Shown: positions 35,847-46,728 of the stretch, one piece after another
Layout of the letters: every line of letters starts with the position of its first letter
How positions within the stretch are numbered: the first letter of the stretch is position 1
Assembly: GCF_000787575.1 (NCBI RefSeq)
Contig: NW_012236512.1
Location: 124,001 to 188,000 of the forward strand
Length of the DNA stretch: 64,000 nucleotides
From: Acytostelium subglobosum LB1
Lineage: Eukaryota > Evosea > Eumycetozoa > Acytosteliales > Acytosteliaceae
Direction: 5' to 3'
Notes under the pieces: model-generated
The model's database searches: none
What the model was told of the DNA's origin: nothing
The model's input: only the letters and a program-made list of their open reading frames with translations
Made by a program: the position numbers and the translations under genes

Positions 35847-36079
35847 ACGGACCCCAAGTAGACGACGAGACCCTACAAACCAATTCGATATCAATCGTAC
35901 TAGAGAGTTGAAATAGTTGTTGAGTTGCACCAAGGACATCCTACATCTTCTGTTCTGAACATCTCTATCATACTCATCGTTACACTCTTTTTGAGAGTGA
36001 CTGACTGAGACCTTGGAACGACGAACGAGCATTCCCTTCTGTATAGACAACTGTCCTGCGAAGTAGTAGTATACCAAAG

Positions 36080-36182
36080 CGTGACCNTGTGGACCTGAGA
36101 CCTGTGGACCTGAGACCTGTGACTGTGACCTTGAGACCCTGTTACCTGTGACCTAGATCTGACTTGACCTCGGCTTGACCTG
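36080..36182 (+). repeat. Tandem GACCTG-type repeats with an ambiguous base
   Basis: Two near-perfect units of TGTGGACCTGAGACC are followed by decayed copies (GTGACTGTGACC, GTTACCTGTGACC, CTTGACCTCGGC). The N at 36087 sits in the first unit, so the copy number may be mis-assembled. Confidence 0.7.
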
Positions 36183-36243
36183 AAGTAGTTACCAGATATA
36201 CACACAAAGAAAACATAGAGATACAAACCAAAGAGAGATAGAT

Positions 36244-39200
36244 ATGGAGTGGAACAATAACCAACAGTATGGTGTCATGGGAGGAGGTAATATGCAGGGT
36301 GGTATGATGGGTGGTCAAACTCAACAAGGAGGACAGCAACAACAGCAGTCCAAGAATCAAATGTATTATCCTGGTGGAGGAGTAGGAGGAGGTGTTGGTG
36401 GTGGTAACCAACAACAACAACAACAACAATTCGGAAGTAATGTCGGCGTCGGTGGCGGTGTTGGCGTAGGTATTGGTGGCGGAGGAGGTATGATGGGCGC
36501 ACCCCAACAACAGGTCTACCAATCAAACATGAATCAACCACGTGATAACAATGGACCAGGTTCTTCAATGAAGTCTGGCGGCATGAATCAAGTAAGTACC
36601 CTCACCTGCCACTCATTCATTCACTCAAACATACTCATATGAGCGTCGCGCCTAACATACCCATCAGGGTTTTCCCAATCAGTTTGTTGGCGGTCAATCC
36701 AATCAATTCCAGCCTCAACAACAACAATCTGGAAACAATAACTTCAATCCACAACAACAACAACAACAGTTTGGAAATAGAATGGGCAACAGCAACAACA
36801 ACAATATGCCAATGAACATGCAAGGTGGCAATCAGATGGTCGGTGGAGGATTGCCCATGGGTAACACGGGCAACATGGGCGGATCAGGAATGCAAGGCGG
36901 TCAAATGATGGGCCAGATGAACATGGGCGTCAATCAAATGAACCCGATGAACACCGGAATGGGACCAGGTGGCATGAGTCCAAACATGAGCCCAGGCTTG
37001 GGCAGCCCAATGAACAACAACCAGATGATGCCCAACAACATGAACATGCCAGTTGGAAACCAGATGGGTGGCATGGGCAACATGGGCGGCAACATGGGAG
37101 GCAACATGGGCAACATGAACATGCCAATGTCCAACTCGATGGGCATGGGCAACAACATGGGCAACATGAATATGCCCGTTGGAAACCAGATGGGCGGTAT
37201 GGGCAACATGGGAGGCATGGGTGGCATGAACAACATGAACAACATGGGCAATATGGGTGGCAACATGGGCGGCAACATGGGTGGCAACATGGGAGGCATG
37301 GGCGGCATGAACACTGGAATGAACACAGGATCGATGCGCAGTGGAGACGACTCGAACTATCGCTCAGGAGGTAGTGGTGGCTCATCATCAAGCTCATATC
37401 GAAACGATTACCGAAGTGGAGGTTCGTCGTCCAGCAATCAACAGGGCGGCCAAGGAAACTGGAACAAGGGTGTGGCGACTGGTGGAGGCAGTGGTGGTTC
37501 ATACGGCTCACGCTCATCCAACTCATCATCGTCATCAGGCTCGTCATCATACAGCTCGAACAAGACCTACGACAACAAGCCATACTACAACAAGAACAAG
37601 GATTCCAGCAGCAGTGGCAGTGGCAGTTACTACAGAGACAAGGATCGCGACAGGGACCGAGACAGCAAGTCGTACGACTCGTCCTCGTCCTCGAGCAAGA
37701 GCTATCAAAAGAAGGACTCTCATCACAAGAAGGACGACTCGTCACACTCATCTTCCTCATCTTCCAAGAAGCGCGAGTCATCGGAGCGCGACACAGGCCT
37801 GGACCGCGACAAGAAGTACGTAGTGGGAATCCCCCATCACATGTTCACCAAGACAGAGTACGACTACATGACCTTGAGCAGGCTGTACTCACGATTGAGC
37901 GTGTCGCCAGACTTTGAGAAGCTGGTGGCGTCGTGGGTGCCATCAGCAACAAAGGTCGATGTGCTCAGCCACACGACTCCACTGGTGATCGACTCGAAGC
38001 GATACAAGGTGCCAAAGATCGATGTTGGCACAACGTTCATTGCAAACAAACAGTTGCAGCTTGGCAGTGACAATGTCAAGTACAACGCCAAGGTCATGCT
38101 GATGCAGTACCAGGCTCAGTCCACTACCAACCCCACACATCTCAAGAAGCGCATCAAGTTCCTTGTGGCCAAGCAGGTGCTCAACAAGCAGAGTCCAGAT
38201 ATCTCTTGTGTTGGTGGCGCATGGGACCCCGTTGACGGCGCCGACATTGCCGATCCACAGACACTCATCAACACAGCGATCAGAACGACCAAGGACTACA
38301 CTCAATTCGACCTGAGCAAGTGCACCAAGTGGTTCAAGTTCATGGAGATCCATTACCAGCGACAGGCCAACGACACCACTCCCGAGCACAAAGAGATCAC
38401 TGTCATCTTTGTCCCAGACATTTCACATCTGGAGCCATTCAACATCAAGGAGTATCTCAGGGAGCACTCAACAGAGCCTGTTACTGATGCTGCCAACACA
38501 GACTCAATGACTGATGCCGCGGCCGCCATAGCAACAGATGCCTTGACCAACCCAGCGGACGTGGCAAATAGAGTGGCGGCCGAGGTCATGGCCGAGGACA
38601 ATCGTTCTTCTTCCGGAACTGGCACAGGATCGACAAGTGATCCACCCACCGTTGTCGAGGAGCCACAGACATTCTTTAACATTGTGCCACCTGCTTCCAC
38701 TGGCGACACCAAGTACCGTGTGATGCTATTGTCCTTGGATGGCGTGTTGGACTATGAGGAGTCTGACAAGTTTGAGGGAACATTTGAACTCTCACTCTTT
38801 GGTGAGCTCTTCCATCTAATGCTCTGTCGTGACATGGGTCAGCTAATCTTGCAATCAATTACCGAGTTTAAGCCAAGAGTTGTGGCGACGGCGGCAGATA
38901 ATGAGTCAACGAGCGCAGCAGTTGTAGCACCAACGGCCACATCGCCAACAATTAAGACAACAACAGATGATCAACTTGGAAAGCGCAAGCGTGAGGAAGA
39001 TAGCGAGACCAATGATGATACTGTCGCTGTTGAGACCAAGGCAATCAAGACAGATGTCGATACAACAGAGAATGGTGAGATCGAAGCTCAACCAAACACA
39101 ACAACGACAACAACCGAGCAAGATACCACTACGACTGAGATCCCAGCATCAGTATCACCAACCACAACAACTGAGATCAAGAGTGAAGAGACTACACCAG

Positions 39201-39448
39201 TGTTACAACAACATCAACAACAGGGTGAGGATGCCAACACACAGTATGACGACGCCTATGAATACTTTGACATCAACCTGTCCACCTATCTAAAGAGCGA
39301 GGACGTCGAGACCATTATCCATAATCTAGGATCATTCATGTCCAAGACCACGGTACACATGCTCGTCAACAAAGTGACCACAGAGTACTCCACCAACAAG
39401 GGACGTGTATACTATCGCAGGGTAACTCTTAGACAACATCAACAATAA
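36244..39448 (+). CDS. CCAR1/CCAR2 (DBC1) family protein
   Basis: Two exons (36244-36591, 36668-39448) give 1,042 residues. Residues 1-350 are an extreme Gly/Met/Asn/Gln region made of GNMGGNMGG-type repeats, and 350-495 are Ser-rich with Arg/Asp/Lys blocks (DKDRDRDRDSK). From about 500 come YVVGIPHHMFTKTEYDYM and the catalytically dead Nudix-like DBC1 domain (IKFLVAKQVLNKQSPD, GGAWDPVDGADIADPQTLI, LSKCTKWFKFMEIHY). Near 800 is the family block RVMLLSLDGVLDYEESDKF with ELSLFGELFHLMLCRD. The end resembles the family's EF-hand-like domain (DVETIIHNLGSFMSK, GRVYYRRV). The family acts in transcription coactivation and splicing in the nucleus. The N-terminal repeats are internally duplicated and may vary between strains. 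Confidence 0.9.
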
Positions 39449-39507
39449 ACTAAATAATAATCAATCACCAATCCAGGACAAAAATTTGATTTATTATTTT
39501 TGTTTGA

Positions 39508-39758
39508 TTAATTACCATAAGGTAACCATTGTACATCAGAATCACTATGAATAATAATATCTTCGGTATCAATATCACTATTATCATAATATCCACTTCC
39601 AATTAATTAAAGAAGTTTAATTAAATTAATTTATATATTAGTATTTTGATAGTTCATATTTATTAACTTTAAACTTACAATTTATTATTCATTCCAGCAG
39701 CTTTGATCAATAAAATAGATGAAATCAATACTATTCGTAATATTAAAAATTTCTTCAT
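39508..39758 (-). CDS. Small predicted secreted peptide, 55 residues
   Basis: Two short exons (39758-39679 and 39595-39508) join in frame to 56 codons including the stop. The first exon is a classic signal peptide: MKKFLILRI, then VLISSILLIKAA, with a likely cut near AAG. The mature part is only about 35 residues, acidic (NSDIDTEDIIIHSDSDV) and ends QWLPYGN. The intron starts GTAAGT. The acceptor GGAAG is weaker but follows a T-rich stretch. The gene is convergent with the CCAR1 homolog, 59 bases from its stop. I do not recognise a family; a secreted signal or matrix peptide is a guess. The signal sequence, frame continuity across a good donor and isolation from other genes are the support. 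Confidence 0.55.
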
Positions 39759-40131
39759 AGTTATTTTAATTATTATTAATATTTTAGTTATTATTATTAA
39801 TCCTATTGATTGGTTTGTTCAATAGGAAATTTAAATACATATTAGGTAAAATTTATGATGATGATGGTATATTTTTTTCCTAATACTATACCAAACTACA
39901 GGTAATAGGTAAATAATATATTTATTATTATTTATAACCATTCATTATTGTATGAGTTACAACTAAATTAATGTGTGAAGAGAGGATGAATTTATTATCT
40001 CCCACTTAGACAAGTTATATTGTAGTTTGTTAGAAATGGTTCTATATTGATTGATGATGTTGAGGGAGGTAATCAATATTCATCATCAATTAATAATCAA
40101 ATTGTTGGAGTGAGTTGAAACCATTATCCAT

Positions 40132-40262
40132 TTAAGAGCATGGTTGACGATCATTCTGTACAACAAAGTGACGACAGTGTACGAAAATGGGCGTGTATCC
40201 TATCTCAGGAAATATGTAATTATAAAGGATCGCGAGGACTGGTTTACTTATTTAGGTTTGAT
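40132..40262 (+). pseudogene. Decayed copy of the CCAR1 homolog 3' end
   Basis: The frame reading ILYNKVTTVYENGRVSYLRK parallels the end of the CCAR1 homolog (MLVNKVTTEYSTNKGRVYYRR). Nucleotides agree too: CAACAAAGTGACNACAGNGTAC is shared over 22 bases with 2 differences, and GGNCGTGTATNCTATCNCAGG over 21 with 3. The copy lacks nine bases. No upstream coding body is present, so this is a gene fragment, unless it serves as an alternative last exon. Confidence 0.5.
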
Positions 40263-40270
40263 CGGTGGTG

Positions 40271-43200
40271 TTAACTTGAGAGGTTGGACTGAACTACTTG
40301 TTGCATGTGTTGACCGTTCTCGATGACAAAGTGATCGCCGTCAGCGTTACCCTCGGCAGGTGGCTCGTAGGAGTTGGTGAGTGCCAAACGCTCGGTGGGA
40401 TAGGCCTCGCCTGGAACAATGACCAGCTTGTCGGGGGACGATGCGTACTTGTGGAAGATCGTGATGGTCTCGTAGCACTCCTTGAAGAATGATCGTTTGC
40501 AGAATATGTACAGGCCGAGACGTGCTCGGGACATTGCCACGACGAGACGACGCACGTCTCTGATGTGACCGAAACTCTTGGTACGCACAAGCGACAGGAG
40601 GATATAGTCGTTCTGCTGTCCTTGATACTTGTCGACCGTTGTGATCTTCTTGGGCATGCCAAACAGAGCGTTGTCCTTGCACTTCTCCTCAAAGATGTTG
40701 CGCAACAGTTGCTTCTGGCCGTTGTATGTGGTGAGCACACTGATCGACTCGCTTGGATAGCCGATCAGGCGCATGAATTGGTACACAGAGACGATGTACT
40801 CGGCCTCGCCCAGGTTCTGGTAAAAGTGGGAGAATGGCTCATTCTCGCCGGCACCATAGCCATGCGACTCGTCCACATTGATCAACTGTGTCTCGTACAG
40901 GAAGCCTGGGTTGGCGCGGGTGAATCGCTGGTCCGTCAGCGGCAGGTTGCCCAGACCGGTGTAGCGCCAGGAGAACAACTCTGCCAGGGCAGGGCGACAG
41001 CGTCCTTGGTGATCGAGTTGAATGTACTTAATTCCCAGTCTGATGAAGCGAGTGAACATTGATTGTTCCAAATGTGAGAAGCGCACCAATGACGAGCACT
41101 TGATAACTGGTGGCAGTTGGTTGTGATCACCAATCAACACGAGCCTCTTTAGTCGCGACGAGTTCTCTGATGACGACGTGGTCTGTAGTTGCAGGGGGAT
41201 GAATGTCTCCACGTCGGAGATCTGACCAGCCTCCTCCATGATGACGTTGTCATACTTGAAGCCTAGACGCACCAGCTCATTCCTGCGTAGAACGGCGTGT
41301 GTGCAAGTCATGGCCACAATCCTCGACTGTTTCAATAGCAGGTAGTTGAAGCGATCGTTTGCAGACTTGAGCAACTCAAACGCGCGACACTCGCGCAGCT
41401 CCTCAAAGGTCAGCTGGATGGCTGTCCAGTATCTGGCGGCGACTAGACGGTCATTCTCCAAGGACTCGGGCTTCTGGAACAGGCTGGCTTGGAAGTAGGC
41501 GGCGAATGGGAACTTGATGCCACTCGCACCGGCCTCCAGCTGTTTGGAGAATGTCTCCCAACGAGGCTTGATCTCGTGTTCAAAGAAGTGCTGTGCAGTC
41601 TCGCAACTGCCACTGACATCTGACATGACGCCAATGGACTTGGCCAGGTGATCGACGATGGCCAGGCGATGCAGACGTAGACTGAGCATATAATCGATGC
41701 GTCCACTTCTGGTGAAGTCGGCGCGAGTCTCCAACTGGGTCTGACCATGTCCGAGTCGGAGCAGATGTCGCTCGTCAATGTCCAATTGGTAGATCTTGTC
41801 AAAAAGTTGATTGAGTGCCTGATTGGAATGAGTTATGATGAGAGTGCGCTGGTTGGGATGATTGTGATAGATGTTGGAGATGATCTGCACGGCCACATCG
41901 GTCTTGCCCGTGCCTGGTGGGCCGACAATCAATGTCAGTCCCTCAGATGATCCCGAGCGAATGGCGTCTACCTGCACCGGGGTGAACTGAACCTTGTTGC
42001 CACGTTTGCCTCCATTGTTCTCCAATGCCAAGTTTGATTGATTGTAAGACTCAATGACCAACTTCTTTTCGGGACCATAGGTTACGCGATAGGGTGGCTC
42101 CAAGCATGCTGTCTTGTCGATCTGCTCACTCTTGAACGTGTCAAGGATGTGCTGGCGACTGATGAACGTGTCCTGGAAGTCGATAGTCTTGCCAACAACT
42201 CGTGTGGCGTTGGTGTCATCGTCGCTGGGGTATCCGAGGAATGTGTTGGCCAGCCACTCGGGTAGGTTGTTCTGGTCGTTGATGAGTGAGACGATTGTCT
42301 CCTGGATGGCCTTGAAGTTGTTCTCCTTGGACTTCCTGCGCACCACAATGTTGAACTCTTTGTACTGCTCGAGTTTGTTGTCTTCCTGATCCATGTAATA
42401 CTGATTGCTGTCCAGACGCACCTTGATGAAGCGTTGGTGGCCACGCGCGGGACGTTGTCTGTTGTTGGTGTTGTCCGCGTCGATCCTGCCGCCACGCTCA
42501 TCCATCAGCTCGACGACCTCGCAGCCGCGCACACTCTTCACGCCGTAGTGCTCGGCGAATGGACGACTGTTGTCATGCTTGGCGTTGAGAGGTACTGTGG
42601 CGCGCACTGACACCAATAGCATCACGTCGTGCTCCTTCATAGACTCCCAGTCCTCGACGATCGCCGCCGACTTGACTCCCGCCAGACTGTAGCTGAGCAT
42701 CGCCAGCACCTGTGCTGGTCGCTTCTCACCCACCTTTGGTTGAGCGATGTGTTCAATCTTGAAGCTGGTCATGGGGAAGGCCATGCGAGACCAGCCCGTG
42801 AGTATTGTGGAGCCCGATTCGTTGCGCTTGGGCGACAGTCTGCGCAGCGCATCCTCGAGATCTGCGCGCAGGTCATAAGTGGCCTCGGTCTTAAACAGGT
42901 AGTAGTTGCGGTAGAGGTAGTCCTGGTGCGACAGGTACTGCATGTTGAGCTTGGGCAGCGGCAGCGAGCGGTCGCCCTGGTAGCGATCGTTCAGCACGCC
43001 ACTGTCATCGGCGGTGTTCCACAATTCCTGCTCGGTGGGGTAGTGCGGCAGCGATGCCAGCGCCTCGCGGTGGTAACGTCGCTTCTTTAGCGAGCCTATA
43101 ACCACGTCTGTGATAAACTGTCTGTCCTCCGTGCAGTCCTGGCTGAGCAGATTCAACCTACTTGCCAACAACCTCAGTCGCTCCACACTCAATAACTTCA

Positions 43201-44690
43201 ACTGATTGATCAGATTCGTCTTGTCTTCAACAGTCGACACATTCTGCAATGCCAACTCCTTGATCTCTTCAAACTCCTTGAATACTACTCGCTGATTGAT
43301 TGATTGAATGATCGTGTAAGTGTGTGGGTGTGGGGGTGGAACTATCCCAATCGCGATAGATCAAACTATCAAACACATAACATACCTGAAGGTTCTGTAT
43401 ACGGAAGTAATGTGATTGAATGATTTGGTCTTGGGGGATCTCCTGGCCAGTGAAGTTGTTGATTGGGAAGTTGAGATAGAACTCGAGGATGTTGAGTGCC
43501 TCGTTAAAGTTGTTGGCCGTGGACAACTTGCATAGTTTGGATGATCTGATTCGAATGAGCAGATGATAATCATCGATCAATGCATAAAAGAATCGTCTTG
43601 TTGTGATCTGATTCACCATGTCCACCATCAACTCTACAAATCGCTCACAATATCTAATCGAATCCACATCGCCCTCCTCAGTCTGATCGAGCATCTTCAC
43701 AAACTCCTTCATCTTTGTCAACATGAATGATGAGTATATATCTGCGGTGTTCATGTGATTGATTGGTTAGCGTCACGATCATGATCACGATCATATATGG
43801 TCCACAGACATACCATCCTTGGAAGATGAACCTTCCTTTTGTGATCGCTTCTTGAGTGCGATGATCTTCTTTTGGAGCGCTGGAGTGGTCAGGTCGTCAA
43901 TTTCGGCGGCGAATCTACCAGGCGAGAGGTGTATCCACATGGGATAGGAAACGATCTTGAGTGATTCGGCACGCACCATGGGGTCCTCCAGCGATTGATA
44001 ACAATGAATGAGGAATTGTATGAGGTGCGTCTGACTGCTGAGAAGACTGCCAACGGGCGAAGACAATCTGATGACACGATCAAACAGTTGTTTAAAGTGC
44101 TCGGCATCACCTGTGAACACACTGAATGGCGGCAGACCAACCTTTGCGCGCTCATTAACCATTGCCATTATGGACCAAATATGAACGTCGCCAATATTAG
44201 TGGCGGCGGTGGCGGTGGCGATGGCAGAGGCCTGTTTCTTGAAGTGTGGCCAGAGATAGTTCTCGAGGTAGTGTGACAGCTCGAGTAGCTTTAGACTGCG
44301 ACGTGAGTGCTGTATATCTGTGTTGATGATCTCATTGTTGAACAGATCGGTCACCAACTCTGAGTTGTATGGTTCATCATTTGTGAAGCCCATCAGCCAA
44401 TGCTTGCCTGACAGTTGTGTGAGTCTATCCGTGAGTACTTCTGATACTGTCAGTGGACCAGACGATGATGATGATGATGATGCTGCTGCTGAGGTTGATG
44501 TAGTTGGCTCATCGCGACGAGCACGTTTCAATTGACGGTCATCATTTTGATCTGTTATCTGTGTCTCTATCTCTGCGGTCGTGGTTGTCGTATCATTCAT
44601 TGTATGATCTTCATCTTGTAATGATGATGATGATGTAGTATCATCTTTACTACTCCTAACACTAGTTCTCTTCTTTCCTCCTCTTGCCAT
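40271..44690 (-). CDS. Aquarius (AQR) intron-binding RNA helicase
   Basis: Three exons (44690-43814, 43741-43386, 43291-40271) give 1,417 residues, near the usual family length. After a Ser/Thr-rich head comes the armadillo-like region (LLELSHYLENYLWPHF, DIYSSFMLTKMKEFVKML, RRFFYALIDDYHLLIR). The C-terminal superfamily 1 helicase has Walker A GPPGTGKTDVA, motif II VIMEEAGQISDVE, motif III LVLIGDHNQLPPV, motif V VDKYQGQQNDYILLSLVRT and motif VI VVAMSRARLGLYIF. Aquarius binds introns upstream of the branch site in the spliceosome and links splicing to snoRNP assembly and the exon junction complex. All helicase motifs are intact. A nuclear role is inferred from the family. Confidence 0.96.
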
Positions 44691-45406
44691 AATATATATA
44701 TATAAAGGTATTATAACAAGGTCCTTGTTATGAACTTGAATGATTAATGAATGAATGAATCACACACATTGTTGAGGTTTTATCAAACTAATTTGAAGTT
44801 CATTCATTCGTTCAAATCCTACACACATGCTAGTCTTCATACAATCAATCTAGTAATCAATATACCCATCACCATCAACCTTGGAATCATTCCAATCTAT
44901 TAATCAATCAATCAATCAATTAATCAATCATTCAACTTTGCAAAGTGGGTTCAATGTTGGGTTCTCCTGCTGAAGTGTAAATTAAAGCCCGGGCGATTTA
45001 TAATAAGGTAATTACCTTGACCTGTGTACACCGTCTTTGAAGAGCATTCTTAAACACAAGACACCTTCATACAAATCATTCATTCACGACATGATCAGAA
45101 TGACACCAGGCTCAAAAAAAAATCTAGTTGGAGTGTTCAAAAATAAATAAAAATATTAATAATAATTGATCAAAATGCATGAAGTGTCAATAGAGTTGTT
45201 GAAGCTGGGGTTCATTCAGGTCAGCCAGGGATACGCATCGTGTTGCAGAGTTAGTGTGTGGGTGTGAATGAGGGTTTGAGCTAAAGGTAGAGTGTCAATG
45301 TTGTAGTTATATTAGTATATTTATCTATCCTATCTTTATATCTTATATATATATTTGTTGAAGTATAATATATATTCTATATATATATATATAAACAACA
45401 ACAACA
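44691..45406. promoter_or_regulatory. Divergent promoter region (AQR / V-ATPase D)
   Basis: Contains a palindromic word TTGGAATCATTCCAATC at 44881-44897, found again at 46621-46637 on the far side of the V-ATPase gene, TCAA repeats, and (TA)n just before the start codon. No gene is supported. Confidence 0.45.
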
Positions 45407-46403
45407 ATGTCTGGCAAGAATAGATTGAACATCTTTCCAACCAGAATGTAGGTCATCATCATTGATCAATCATCAGATTCACTTGCGACTTGACTCGACT
45501 CGACTCGACTCGACATGAAGACAGAGTATATATACTTACAACCATTCAATCAAACAATCAATCAATCAATGATTAACAGGGCCTTGACAACCATGAAGGC
45601 CAAGTTAAAGGGTGCCATCACAGGTCACTCGCTGTTGAAGAAGAAGAGTGATGCCTTGACAATCCGTTTCAGAAAGATTCTAGCTAACATTGTCGAGAAC
45701 AAGCAGCTCATGGGTGCCACCATGAGAGAGGCCTCCTTCTCACTGGCCACCGCCAAGTATGCAGCTGGCGACTTTAGTAACTCTGTCATTGAGAATGTCA
45801 CCAACGCTACCATCGCCGTCAAGATGCAAACTGAGAACGTTGCTGGTGTCCATCTACCAACATTCGAGAAGGTCTCAGAAGGTGTTGTTAGCAATTGTAA
45901 GTGTCTATCGTATGATTGATTGATTGATTGATCGATCGGAATGATTGAATGAGTGATACTAACATGGATCATTACATACAATAGCGCAAGAGCTTACTGG
46001 TCTGTCAAAGGGAGGTCAACAGATTTCAAAGTCTAGAGAGTCACATGTTAAGGCACTGGAGGCTTTGATCATTCTTGCGTCGTTGCAGACAGCCTTTATC
46101 ACATTGGATGAGGTGATCAAGATCACAAACAGACGTGTCAATGCTATTGAGTACGTCGTCAAGCCTCGCCTGGAAAACACCATCAGCTATATCATTACAG
46201 AGCTCGACGAGACTGAGAGAGAGGAGTTTTACCGTTTGAAGAAGGTGCAGGGCAAGAAGAAGAAGGATCTCAAGATCAAGGAGGCCGGCAAGGAGGCTGA
46301 TGCCCTGACTGCCGCCGCGTTTGCCGCCGCCGCCGCCGCCAAGCCCGTCAAGGTCAGAAGCATGATCGAGGATGAGCAGGAGGAGGAGTTGACCTACGAG
46401 TAA
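45407..46403 (+). CDS. vatD: V-type ATPase subunit D
   Basis: Three exons (45407-45447, 45580-45896, 45985-46403) give 258 residues. [45 protein letters not shown] and the C-terminal helix [22 protein letters not shown] are signature segments of subunit D, the central rotor shaft of the V1 sector. The enzyme acidifies endolysosomes and the contractile vacuole. An Ala/Lys-rich tail ends in EEELTYE. Intron 1 splits the ATG of the conserved RMALTT block. AATAAA lies at 46460. The gene is convergent with the EGF-repeat protein gene. Confidence 0.97.
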
Positions 46404-46728
46404 ACAAGTTTAGACGCATCCAATATTGTCTGGCGCGTCCAATCAAGTCAACACAGCTCAATAAAGCATTATATTACTTATATCAATCAATCATTCGACA
46501 GTGACCCTGGAATCATTCCTATCACACTCAATCACACTCTATCAATCAATCTCTCGCGGCATTCCTGGAATCACTCAATCGATCAATCAATCAATATTAC
46601 TTCTTCACTCAATCACTACTTTGGAATCATTCCAATCAATCGCCTGATCACTCAAACATCTGCCATTATATACAAGGGTTTATTGGATGATGGTCCTGCG
46701 TCCTTCACTCACTCACTCAATCAATCAC
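46404..46728. other. Convergent intergenic gap with GGAATCATTCC words
   Basis: Carries the V-ATPase D poly(A) signal, TCAA repeats and palindromic words TGGAATCATTCC at 46508 and TTGGAATCATTCCAATC at 46621. Confidence 0.5.

Larger units (their letters stand above)
34800..36243. promoter_or_regulatory. 1.4-kb divergent region (VASP / CCAR1 homolog)
   Basis: Contains (AG)n at 35826-35846, GGACCCC at about 35849, ATTC/ATGA repeats at 35700-35745, and a tandem GACCT array with one unresolved base (36087) just before the CCAR1 start. No RNA gene is recognised. A stretch near 35105-35330 is less repetitive but has no supported frame. Confidence 0.45.

Noticed and set aside
35900-36226. Frame running through the ambiguous base
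   Set aside because: Made of tandem-repeat codons (RSQVHRSQ) and interrupted by N.
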